In this document: piece after piece, positions 55,520-64,000 of the stretch
How positions within the stretch are numbered: the stretch's first letter is position 1
Layout: every line of letters starts with the position of its first letter
NCBI GenBank assembly: GCA_026018925.1
Contig: JAKSZU010000016.1
Span: 4,322,940 to 4,386,939, forward strand
From: Tupaia tana
Lineage: Eukaryota > Chordata > Mammalia > Scandentia > Tupaiidae
Direction of reading: 5' to 3'
Length of the DNA: 64,000 bases
The notes under the pieces: model-generated
Databases searched by the model: none
Told to the model about the DNA's origin: nothing
The model's input: the letters and a program-made list of their open reading frames with translations, nothing else
Made by a program: the position numbers and the translations under genes

Positions 55520-55755
55520 AAAACACAGAAGTCTGGGAAAACTTGATGAGCTGAAAGTGCAGTGCTGGGTGGTGGGTGACTTCCTGCTGGACGCACCTGA
55601 GAGTGAGGCGCTGTGAGCTGGGTGTGGTGAGCTGGTTCCGTCCTCCGTGGGTCCGAGAACAGAGCACTGGCCTGGGGAGCCCAGGGTCCTTGATTCTGCA
55701 CCACCACCCTCACAGGATCACTGCCAGGGTTCCCAGGGACTGAAAAGGTATTGAA

Positions 55756-55969
55756 GGGGGCCGGCCCATGGCCTGCTGGCTAAGGCAGCTGGAGCCCACA
55801 GGGCCAACTGAGATTCGAGTCCTGGACCCGGAGACTGGAACATGCCGGGCATGTGCGCCCCAAACCTGGCAGGATGGAGAAGCGGAGGAGGGATTGCAGC
55901 CTGACCGTGTTCTGTGGGGGCGCGTCTCCTTTCTTCCTTGCGGTAAGCACACACGCCTTTTGGCAGGTT
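55756..55969 (+). mobile_element. tSINE-C
   Basis: GGGGGCCGGCCCATGGCCTG head, AGATTCGAGTCCTGGACCCG B box, CACGCCTTTTGGCAGGTT end. Confidence 0.8.
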
Positions 55970-55985
55970 AAGAAGATGAAAAAAG

Positions 55986-56161
55986 ATGGGACCAGCAGGT
56001 GGCGTGGCGGTTAAGGTGCTGGACATTCCCGCATGGCTCACCAGGGTTCAAGTCCTGGACCTGGTGGCTTGCTTTCTCACTTTGTCTGTCTCTCTCTGAT
56101 CAAATTAAAATAAATGAATGAATAAATAAAATTAAATAAATAATTCTTTAAAAAAAAAAAA
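55986..56161 (+). mobile_element. tSINE-S, 16 bp duplication
   Basis: AAGAAGATGAAAAAAG at 55970-55985 and 56162-56177. GGGACCAGCAGGTGGCGTGG head (after AT), GGTTCAAGTCCTGGACCTGG, A15 tail. Confidence 0.94.
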
Positions 56162-56199
56162 AAGAAGATGAAAAAAGAGGTCTCCTAAGAAGTGAAAAG

Positions 56200-56396
56200 G
56201 ATCGGAGGCCGGTACTGCTCTTCCGTTGTGGCTAAGCATGGCGGCTGGTGAAGCTGCTGTTGTATTATACTCGGGAGGTTGAGGCCATGCGGGACGCGCT
56301 GGTTTGACTCCTGGCTGCCCTGAAAGTGTGCAGTGGCACATGACTGTAGTCCCAGCAGGAGGACCATGACACGGTTAGATCCTGTCTTTTATGGGG
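56200..56396 (+). mobile_element. t7SL composite SINE, diverged
   Basis: TGGTTTGACTCCTGGCTGCC B box then TGAAAGTGTGCAGTGGCACA, TGACTGTAGTCCCAGCAGGA (7SL part) and GTTAGATCCTGTCTTTTATG. Part of the head is duplicated or rearranged around 56250. Confidence 0.6.
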
Positions 56397-56514
56397 GGGA
56401 AAAATTTCAGGGAAATATTCTTCTGCAGCTTCAGTAAAACCCCTGTCGTATCGATTTGGGCATTTGAAAGATGCCCATATGGAAGAGCTTTTCCAGGTTT
56501 GGGTTTTGGCCTTC

Positions 56515-56630
56515 AGTGTTTTGACCTCTGGCAAATCTCACAAGCTCTGTGAGCCTGTTTTCCCATCTGTGATTTGGGGGTGTAATACCGTTCTGGTGCT
56601 GTCAGGGAGATTAAGTGATTTGTTGTAGAC
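56515..56630 (+). mobile_element. MIR
   Basis: TTTGACCTCTGGCAAATCTC, GTGAGCCTGTTTTCCCATCT, GTAATACCGTTCTGGTGCTG and GAGATTAAGTGATTTG follow the MIR 3' half. Confidence 0.7.
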
Positions 56631-56665
56631 AATTCCCAGGTCATTTAAGAGATTCTGTTTAGACC

Positions 56666-56922
56666 CTTTTTTTTTTTTTTTTTTAACTTTGCTATAGAGC
56701 ACACGTGCGAGAGAGAGAGACAGAGAGAGACAGAGAGAAAGTGAGGAATCACCCCCCCAGGGGTGCTGTCCACACTGCCTTCCTTCTCCTCCACTGTCCT
56801 CTTGGGATTTTTGGCTCTCAAGCACGTGTCCGGTGTGATTTCAAGCTGCAGGGCTGGAACTTGAACTGCATTCAGCGAAGTGCAATTCAGCTGCCTTAAC
56901 CTCCACGCCAAGTGCTGGACCC
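56666..56922 (-). mobile_element. tSINE-L, older copy
   Basis: T18 tail, ACTTTGCTATAGAGCACACG to CTCCACGCCAAGTGCTGGACCC. The purine tract is a GAGAGAGAGACAGAGAGAGA expansion. Confidence 0.9.
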
Positions 56923-58088
56923 AAGATCAAAACATAGATTAGGCTTAGTTTTAATGACTTGTTCACAAAAACAGCTTGATTTTTATTTTTTAGGCTATCA
57001 CATGCCATTTTAAAGCGAAGATCTATTCAAGGGTCTCTTACTTCTTTTAAAAGTGCGATAGAAATTTCACTGCTAGTATTTATAAATCAATTGGAAACAA
57101 GAACTTTGAGGTCCACACATTCAGATCTGTCAGTGTTAAAGCGGATTCCTTTACAGACCAGGGAGACTTGTGTCCAAGCACTTCGGCCGCGGCGGCTTCT
57201 GTCAGCCCTGGCTGCTTTCTAAACTAACTGCATCCGTCGCAGAATCAATGTAATTGCTAGATCGAAGGCAATTATGTAAACTTATTGGCTGCATTTTAAG
57301 TAGTTTAATACACATTTTCCACTCATGTTTTTAAATTTGTAAAGAATAAAGCTAGAAACTGTAAATACTATGCTCTCGATCAAATGCACAGATATTTTAA
57401 AGACTGCTCGCATTTATTAACTAGTAGCTGTTCTGAGAATACCCTGGTGCTTGAAGGGATAATCTGAGTTATAAAATAAAACGGGGCAAGTCGACATTTT
57501 TGTGACTTCTCTAATCCTGTATTACACCGGCTCTGTAACTCATGTGCCCCAAAGGCCTCCTCCTCTCCTCCAGATTCAGATGGGGACCAGGCAGCTCGGT
57601 CAGCCGCCCAGGAGCACGGACACCTTTGCTTGCTCGGTAGACGTCAGGGTTGACAGGCTGATGCAACCTTAATACTCCACTTGAGCCAAAGGCACGCAGT
57701 GCCAGTCCTGGAGACTTCACCCGGGACCTGACCTATTTATCATAGCGAACAGGGAGTGGTGGCGTGAAGGCTTCAGGGTTCTGGGCGTGACAGGCCGTGT
57801 TACTCCATCAGATGGCAGTTACCAAACGCCAGCCTTATTGGGCAAGATGACCCCCTCCCTCCATATTTCCCATGCCACAGTATCGGAAGTTGCTTCCCTC
57901 TTTTGAGGACCTAAACACCTTATTAATTAATCAGAGTAAGGCCCTCTCCCTCTCCCCAGCTGTGTTTGGGGAGTTGCTAAGGAGTTATTAAAATAATAGA
58001 GCTGGCTTCATAGTGCAGTGTTCTTATTCTGCCTCAGAGCTCCTTCAGTATTTGTAAACATTGTTTCACATGAGTACATTTGGAATTC
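56923..58088. other. SINE-free, AT-rich intron block
   Basis: 1.17 kb without repeats. 56980-57480 is AT-rich but complex, with many TAAT/ATTA motifs (CAATCAATGTAATTGC-like). 57175-57240 has CGGCCGCGGCGGC. The best enhancer candidate in the intron by appearance. Confidence 0.5.
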
Positions 58089-58298
58089 ACATTTTTTTAT
58101 TAATTTATTTTAAAGAATTGTTTATTGGATTTTATTTATTATTATTGTTTTTAAATTTGCTATAGGCCACTTGTACTTACCAGAGAGAGGCAGAGACAGA
58201 GGGAAAAGGAGAAAGCAAGCCACCAGGCTGGGGACTTGAACCACAGTCTGCCATGTGGGAGTCTAGCATCTTAGCCACTATGTCACCTGTTGACCCTG
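58089..58298 (-). mobile_element. tSINE-S/L mosaic
   Basis: TTATTAATTTATTTTAAAGA tail, AAATTTGCTATAGGCCACTT (L-type end), GAGAAAGCAAGCCACCAGG (S-type body), GTCACCTGTTGACCC head. Confidence 0.85.
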
Positions 58299-58513
58299 GA
58301 ATCCGAGTTTATTAGCCCGTGTGGCATGCTCGTGTTTCCCGCAGGACAGGAGGAAAGGTGCGGTGGCAGAGGGCAGAGGGGTTCACCCAGCTCTCTGCTC
58401 TGAGCAGCTTCCTCTTGGTTTTGTGCTTTGCTCATGAATGTGATGGAGGGTGCTTTCAAAAACTTTCCAGAGTATGCAAGCATTTTATAAGAAAACCGTA
58501 GAGAAATCACTTG

Positions 58514-58672
58514 GAGAGGGGCTGGCAGGTGGTTTGGTGGTTAGGGGTGTTGGACTTCCACATGGCCAACCATGGTTTGAGTCTCAGACCTGGTGGCTTG
58601 CTTTCTCACTTTCCTCTCTCTCACTCTGTCCCTCTCTGGTCAAAATAAATAAATAAATAAATAAAGCTAAAG
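58514..58672 (+). mobile_element. tSINE-S
   Basis: GAGAGGGGCTGGCAGGTGGT head, ATGGTTTGAGTCTCAGACC B box, CTCTGGTCAAAATAAATAAA end. AAATCACTTG is duplicated before (to 58513) and after (to 58684). Confidence 0.9.
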
Positions 58673-58684
58673 AAAAATCACTTG

Positions 58685-59419
58685 AATTGTAGACAGATCT
58701 TAGTCTGTTGGATAGGTGGGATTTCAGTCTGAGCAGAGGGGCTGGGGCCCGGTGTTCGCACCTGGGAGACGGGCCGTCCCTTCCTGGGCACTCAGGGCCG
58801 TGGCGAGTCCAGCTCCACCTCGGCTTTTGGTGTCATAAGCTTTGCAGGCCGGGGCACGTGATGGAAAGCTCTTGCACAAGAGGGGCTGTTTCGGGGGCAT
58901 TCTGTTCCCGCCTGTCAATTTGGGGAGTTGTTGAGAAAGCACCTTTAACAATGACACCGATCGGGTTTGCTCAGTCCCCATGTATGGAGGAGGAACCACC
59001 GGACAGTGGAGCCCGGAGACAGCAGGTCACTATTACCGAGTCACGGTCGTTAGCTCTCCGGGGCGGCTCCTCTGTCAGCCTCAGCTCCAGATGGGTGATG
59101 ACACTGATCCAGTCCTGCGCTCACAGGTGTGGAAGCCTGGGCTGAGGGGCATGAGAACGTTTCTGAAGGTTGTACTTCAGATGCACGGCCTGGCCTGCTA
59201 AGGCGGACCCCTCTCATAGCAGAGCCTGACCCAGGTGTGGCCCAGCACTTCGGGGTGTTACAGTTTCACGAGAAGTGCCTGGTGCCCACGGGCGGGAACG
59301 TGCTCTTTTCTGACTAGGGTTTGCTTGCATGGCGGTGGGTTCAGGGACAAGTGCTCCTTTGGAATGACCTGCGTGTTGGTGAAGATCAAGGAGGCTTGGC
59401 TGGCTGTCACAGTCCCTAG
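58685..59419. other. Intron, nothing recognised
   Basis: 735 bp of GC-moderate unique sequence. Confidence 0.45.
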
Positions 59420-59552
59420 CTACGCAGGTGTGGTCCCTGAGCCAGCAGAACTGGCGTCTCTGGGAAGCTTGCTAGAAATGAAGACTGTCTGACCCCATTA
59501 CAGACCCTCTGTAGAAGCCTGCATTTTAGCCAGATCCCCAGAGGGCACTAGA
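59420..59552 (-). mobile_element. MER5A-type hAT fragment
   Basis: GTCCCTGAGCCAGCAGAACT, GGGAAGCTTGCTAGAAATGA, CATTACAGACCCTCTG and TGCATTTTAGCCAGATCCCC follow antisense MER5A. Its left terminus is not clean. Confidence 0.7.
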
Positions 59553-59665
59553 GCAGTTGCTTTCAACTGTGGCTGCAAGTTAGGAAACCCAGGAAGCCCC
59601 AGGAAGTCTTAAAAAACTGGTGCCGAAGCTCCACTCACCAAGGGATTTAGATCTCTCAGGTTGTC
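59553..59665 (+). mobile_element. Second MER5/MER58-type hAT fragment
   Basis: GCAGTTGCTTTCAACTGTGG, CTGCAAGTTAGGAAACCCAG, AAAAAACTGGTGCCGAAGC resembles the start of another Charlie-group element, in opposite orientation to the one before it. Confidence 0.55.
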
Positions 59666-60029
59666 ACTGGCCCTCCTGCAGAGGTCTTCCTTCAGGTGGC
59701 CGTGTAGCCGTGGAGGAGATTCTGCTGTAGACCAGCTGCAGACCCGTTGGGGTTGTTGCATTATGTGATGTGGGACCTGCTCTGCTGTGAACGGAAATTT
59801 CTGGACACAAGTTGAGAGGGTCAGCCAGCATGCTCAAGGGCTTGACACTTGTGTGTCCCTGTGGCAGTTAGTACCTTTTCATTTCTGGTGTTTTAAGTCA
59901 CTGAGTTCTCCTGCATGTTATTTTTGTTGATTTTTATTTGTGAAGACAATTGGTAACACATGTGTCAAGTATGTATAGTTTTTTTCTTTATATTTTGAAA
60001 GAATGTGTGAAAATCACTTTTTTTATTCT

Positions 60030-60280
60030 TAGTTTTTTTTTTTTTTTTGCTATAGAGTGTGTATACTTGCTGGAAAGAAACAGGGTCGGGAGGAGTGAGA
60101 AATTAGCTCTCAGTGGGGAGCCACAGCACACTCCCTTCTCCATTCTCCTCTTGGGATTTTGAGCATGCACATGCACATGCCCAGTGTGATTTTCAAACCG
60201 CTGGGTGTGGGCCTTGAGCTGCAGAGCAGGTCAGGTGGGATCTAGCTGCCTTAACTATCCTGCCAGCTGTTGGCCTGAAG
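60030..60280 (-). mobile_element. tSINE-L, first of three in a row
   Basis: T17 tail, TTGCTATAGAGTGTGTATAC to ACTATCCTGCCAGCTGTTGGCC. Most decayed of the three. Confidence 0.87.
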
Positions 60281-60314
60281 TATGCTTAGGTTTTAGCTGT
60301 TAACTTACTTATTA

Positions 60315-60566
60315 TTAGTATTTTTTTTTTTTTAATTGAGAGAGTTTTTGCTACAGGGTGCATGTACTTGCTGGAGAGACAGAAAATGAGAAATCACCCC
60401 AGGGGGAATAGCCACACTGCAATCCCTTCTCCAGTCTCCTCTTGGGATTTTGATCATGCACGCACAGGCACCTGGCATGAGTTTAAAGACGCCGGGTCTA
60501 GGACTCGAGCTGTAGTCCACTATGTGAGAGTCCAGTGACGTAACCATTACTCCATCTGCTGGTCCC
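60315..60566 (-). mobile_element. tSINE-L, second of three
   Basis: TTGAGAGAGTTTTTGCTACA to GTAACCATTACTCCATCTGC and TGGTCCCC. CTGTTAACT lies on both sides (60297-60305 and 60567-60575). Confidence 0.9.
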
Positions 60567-60584
60567 CTGTTAACTCTTTTTTTA

Positions 60585-60841
60585 TAGTTTTTTTTTTTTT
60601 TTCCCCTTCCCTAGGGCATTTACACTCGCAGAGTCAGAGACAGAGAAAGGGAAAATGGAAAACCACCACCACTCCCAGGGGGACGGCCATGCCACAGTCC
60701 CTTCTCTATTCTCCACATGGGATATTGTGCACTAATGCACATGTGCCTGGCGTGATTTTCAAGCTGCCAGGTCTGGGACTCGAACCACTGTCAGCCATGT
60801 GGGAGTTCAGCGCCGTAGTCACCATGCCACCTGCTGGCCCC
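60585..60841 (-). mobile_element. tSINE-L, third of three
   Basis: T16 tail, CCCTAGGGCATTTACACTCG to CACCATGCCACCTGCTGGCCCC. CTGTTAACTCTT recurs on its right at 60844-60855. Confidence 0.9.
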
Positions 60842-60852
60842 AGCTGTTAACT

Positions 60853-61431
60853 CTTAATGATGTCTATTCCGAGTATAATAACCACTCCACTAAACATAGA
60901 TGGCTTAAAGGGTTAATGAGGTCAGTAAGGACATGGCATGGGGGGTGCTCATGGAGGGAGAAAGGAAAGGTGAGGGTGAGTCAGATGACGTCCTCTGGGT
61001 GTTTGTTCATAGAAGCAGGGCCGGCTGAGAGCGGTGGACTTGCTAGAGTGTCTTTCCGTCTCGTTTCGGAGGGGCACTCATCCGTGCGGGAACAGCCATG
61101 AGAGGAGACTGCAGGCTGTTCCCAGGCCGGGAGGGGGCTCCTCTCACGCGTTCGCACTCTCCTTCTCAGAATATTCCCACTGGGGGTCCCACCTCCGCCG
61201 GGGCCCAAGGGCCTGGCTGGCTGGCGAATGCGTGTTTCTGGCGGCACTGCCTGTGAGCCGAGACGCGGGCCCGAGGGCGTGTGTGCGCACGGTCAGTTCA
61301 TCGTCTTCACGTGGCGTTCGCTTGGTTTTTCCTGTCCACGTGGCCTGTGATATCCTGTATAGGATGCATTCTGCGTGTTACTGACTGGGGAAGAGTGGGT
61401 AGCTAGCCGTCGCTGTTCTGCTTCATCACCT
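60853..61431. other. Intron, nothing recognised
   Basis: Unique. 61120-61330 is GC- and CpG-rich. Confidence 0.45.
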
Positions 61432-61545
61432 GTTTTATCGAGACGGGTTCCTGCTGTGTTTCCTGCCCGCTCTCGACCTTGGGACCCTCTTCAGCCTCCC
61501 AGGTAGCCAGGCCTACAGGTGTGCACCACTGTGCCTGGCTTTTCG
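61432..61545 (-). mobile_element. 7SL-derived SINE part, antisense
   Basis: GAGACGGGTTCCTGCTGTGT, CTTCAGCCTCCCAGGTAGCC, CTACAGGTGTGCACCACTGT, GCCTGGCTTTT is the antisense 7SL/Alu-like half. No tRNA head is evident, so it is a truncated composite or an older 7SL monomer. Confidence 0.78.
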
Positions 61546-61573
61546 TTGCTGTTGTTTCTTTTCTATTTATTTA

Positions 61574-61644
61574 TTGGATTGTTGGGAATGTCATAATGTA
61601 CTTTTTCTACGCAAAAATGTGTCATGACTTTTCTGACAACCCAA
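61574..61644. mobile_element. Palindromic mariner-like MITE, copy 3
   Basis: 71 bp between TA dinucleotides. Right end GTCATGACTTTTCTGACAAC then CCAA is the best-preserved terminus of the family. Left end TTGGATTGTTGGGAATGTCA. Confidence 0.8.
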
Positions 61645-61654
61645 TATTTGTTCC

Positions 61655-61830
61655 TTCTGTGTGAGGGAGTCCGAGAGACAGGCGTCCCGTCCCCAGCAGG
61701 GTCTTCGTGCCTGCCTGGGTCACAGTGTGCGAGTATGTGCCCTGCTGCCCAGGAAGGCCTGGGACATAAACCCAGGGCTTTCCCGTGAGGGTCCGGTTCG
61801 CCCACCGCACCACCCTCAGGCTCCTGGGCT
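61655..61830 (-). mobile_element. tSINE-D
   Basis: GTCCGAGAGACAGGCGTCCC, GACATAAACCCAGGGCTTTC (B box, antisense), GGTTCGCCCACCGCACCACC head. Confidence 0.55.
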
Positions 61831-62140
61831 GCTGTAACAACCCTGGATTCACCCGCTGTGGCTTACCCCTCACCCCGCAGCATGGCTGTCAGTTGCCCGC
61901 CCCTCTCCCTTCTCCCCTTGCTCCCTTCCCTGCACCTCCCATGGCGCTATGCATATTTAGCAAGCTGAGAACTAGCACAGGCCTCCTAGGGTTTGAGGCC
62001 CACTGGTCAGAGGTGACTTCCTCACTGGTACTTCAGAGCTGCAGAGTGCAGCTCCATACTGTAAAAAGGCAGCAGGAGGACCTTTCCCGCCCTGCCGTGT
62101 TAGACACCTGGTAGGCGGGGCTGTAGATAAAGGCAGATGT
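61831..62140. other. Intron, nothing recognised
   Basis: Unique 310 bp, C-rich in the first half. Confidence 0.4.
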
Positions 62141-62377
62141 GGCTTGGGCCAGCGGATGGCATGGTGGTTAATGTGCTGGATCCCACTTGGCTGACTTTGT
62201 GGTTTGAGTCCCAGACCCGGCAGCTTGAGCATACCGGGTGTGTGTGCCCCAAATCCCTAGAAGAATGGAGGAGAAAGGATTGGGATGTGACCATCCCCTG
62301 GGGAGTGATTTCTCACTTTCCCTCTCTTTCTCTCTGGTGCGCGCATACCCCCTATAGCAATAATAATAAAAAAAAGG
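62141..62377 (+). mobile_element. tSINE-L, older copy
   Basis: GGGCCAGCGGATGGCATGGT head, GTGGTTTGAGTCCCAGACC B box, CCCTATAGCAATAATAAT end. Confidence 0.9.
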
Positions 62378-62479
62378 CATAGTGTCTCATAGCGATGCCC
62401 ATAGAATAATTTTTTAAAGTCTTGTCTAGCAGTGTGAAATAGCACTTACCCATCAGTGGATTAGTGAAGGTATAGCTCG

Positions 62480-62960
62480 AAAAGTACGGACACCTCGGTA
62501 TCGCTGCCTAACCCGAAGCTTAATGGCTTAGGCCCACAACTGCTTAGTTATATTTCATGATTTAATGGGTCGGGCATTTGGGCCGGGTCACCAGGTTACT
62601 CTTGCCCTCTGCTTGGAGGTACTTGGAGATACTCAGCGGGTGTATGATCGGGTTCAAGGTGGCCCCATTCACACGTCCGATGCTTGGTGTGGGGGACTGG
62701 AAGGGGTCTCGGCTGGGGCTGGGGATGAGAGCAGCTGTATGTGGTGTTCCCAGCAGAGAGGTCTCAGCGTGGTTGGACTTTCTGTATTGTGGCTTGGGCC
62801 CCTGCAGAGAGTCCCACGAGCCCGAAAAGGGGGCTGCCTCTCTGCAGACCTGGACGGGAAGTGGCACAGCCTCCTCCCCCTGGCGTTGTGTTTGCCCTGG
62901 GGGGTGAGACAGCACCCCACTTCCCGACAGGATGTCAGCTGTGGCCATCTTCATTCTGCC
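62480..62960 (-). mobile_element. Possible MaLR-type LTR, antisense
   Basis: TATCGCTGCCTAACCCGAAG, CTTAATGGCTTAGGCCCACA and ATTTCATGATTTAATGGGTC resemble the antisense start of an old MLT1-like LTR ('gctgcataacaaa..ttagtggcttaaaacaac'). Boundaries and family are uncertain. Confidence 0.4.
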
Positions 62961-63054
62961 TCATGTACGTGTGCACGTGTGTATGCGTGTGTGTACACGT
63001 GTAGGGCATAGCACACCCAGCCTTTTTTCTTTTTACTGGCATGTGTCGTGTTTT

Positions 63055-63208
63055 TTTTAAATTTTATTCATTCATTTATTTAAATTTGATGAGAGAGAGA
63101 GAGAGAAAGAGAAAGTGAGAAAGCAAGCCACCAGGTCCAGGACTCAAACTCTGGTCAGCCATGTGGGAGTATCCAGCAACTTAATCACCATGCCACCTGC
63201 TGATCCCC
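63055..63208 (-). mobile_element. tSINE-S, 15 bp duplication
   Basis: CATGTGTCGTGTTTT at 63040-63054 and 63209-63223. ATTTGATGAGAGAGAGAGAG and CATGCCACCTGCTGATCCC are its end and head. Confidence 0.94.
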
Positions 63209-63223
63209 CATGTGTCGTGTTTT

Positions 63224-63534
63224 AAAATTATCCTTTTCTCGATCCGGCCGAGGTAATAAGATGTGCCCTGGACTGTCGAAGCCAGCAAGCTAAGACGTAG
63301 GTCATGCTTGTATTTAAGGCCTGAAAACCTGACGCTCTCCCTGCTATGAGGCAGAAAGCAATAATGCTAATGACAGCTTGGCTTTATGTGGCTTTGTCTT
63401 CCAAGAGGTTCCAGGTGGCTGTGCCCCTGTGATTCCTCTAAGGGACTGTCTTGCGAGGCAAGTCAGCGATGGAGTCTGCCAGTCAACAGTAGGCAGTTCC
63501 GGACACAGTCCATTTACTGATTAGACCTTGCGCG
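63224..63534. other. Intron, candidate non-coding element
   Basis: 310 bp of unique sequence. 63330-63400 (AGCAATAATGCTAATGACAG) is AT-rich with TAAT motifs. Confidence 0.4.
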
Positions 63535-63712
63535 TGGGGCTGGCAGGTGGCATGGTCGTTGAGGTGCTGGACTCCCACATGGCTGACTGTGGTTTGAGTC
63601 CCAGACCTGGCAGCTTGCTTTCTCACTTTCCCTCTCGCTCTCTCTCTGTCTCTTTCTCTCTGGTCAAATTAAAAAATAATGATAATAAGTAAAATGAAAT
63701 AATTCTTAAAAG
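63535..63712 (+). mobile_element. tSINE-S
   Basis: TGGGGCTGGCAGGTGGCATG head, GTGGTTTGAGTCCCAGACC B box, CTCTGGTCAAATTAAAAAAT end, AATAATTCTTAAAAGAAAAAG tail. Confidence 0.92.
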
Positions 63713-64000
63713 AAAAAGAGAACTTGACGATGAGTCTGCTTTTCTTTGAGGCGGATCTTGAAGATGGTGGAAATTGAGTTTTGAATGTCTGGTAATACTC
63801 TACATTACACTCCTCTCACTGAAGAAGTGTCACGTTTAAAAAGTCAGTCATGTTTCTAACGTGAGAGGTGAGGGCGGACGTAGGGGTCTCTCCCTCTGAT
63901 GTTAGTCTGTGCAGCCCAGGCCGGTCGTGTCGGGAGCTGTGCGTCTGCCCGGATTGTGTGGCCTGGACCGCGGTGACACTGGGGTGGAAGCCCTTGTTCC

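Noticed and set aside
58450..58475. Possible third copy of the second MITE family (GTGCTTTCAAAAACTTTCC)
   Set aside because: Only one short end-like match with no inverted partner.

Overview
This is mammalian nuclear DNA. It holds one recognisable protein-coding exon, the first coding exon of PARD3 (Par-3 polarity scaffold), on the + strand at 45322-45441 inside a roughly 2 kb CpG island. It encodes 40 residues and stops at a consensus GT splice donor. The next PARD3 exon is not in the window, so 45442-64000 is all intron 1. Positions 1 to about 44100 are 5' flanking intergenic DNA, in which I see no other convincing gene.

The organism is best guessed from its repeats. The window is crowded with tRNA-derived SINEs that carry A- and B-box-like RNA polymerase III promoter motifs, and it has several composite SINEs that join a tRNA-like head to a 7SL/Alu-like body. 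That combination fits a euarchontan mammal, with a tree shrew (Tupaia, which is known for composite Tu SINEs) as my leading inference. It is not a rodent, primate, carnivore or ungulate pattern. PARD3 itself does not discriminate.

I use five working names for the SINEs. tSINE-L is about 250 bp: a tRNA-like head, a body with GGAGAATGGAGGAGAAGGG, a CT-rich stretch, GCCCTATAGC and an A tail. tSINE-S is about 165 bp: the same kind of head, then CTTGCTTTCTCACTT, TGGTCAAATT and an AATAAA-rich tail. tSINE-C is an older relative of L with a head like GGGCTGGCCCTGTAG. tSINE-D is a diverged group, mostly antisense, with a GAGAGACAGAGA stretch and a TGAACC-like B box. t7SL is the tRNA plus 7SL composite. 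Together they occupy about a quarter to a third of the window. Older layers are MIR and L2 remnants, L1 fragments, MaLR-type LTRs, MER5-type hAT elements and two families of small palindromic DNA transposons.

Layout: 1-25600 is SINE-dense intergenic DNA, including a minisatellite grown inside a SINE (8484-8908), a 25-G tract (19329-19353) and a degenerate L1 ORF2 piece (20815-21187). 25826-27990 is a SINE-free block. 28000-43000 is again SINE-rich, with several SINEs nested in older SINEs. 43000-46150 is low in repeats and rises into the PARD3 CpG island. 46150-47775, 47998-49850, 52956-54374 and 56923-58088 are SINE-poor parts of intron 1 and the best places to look for enhancers. Repeat boundaries are read by eye and are good to roughly 5-20 bases unless target-site duplications fix them.
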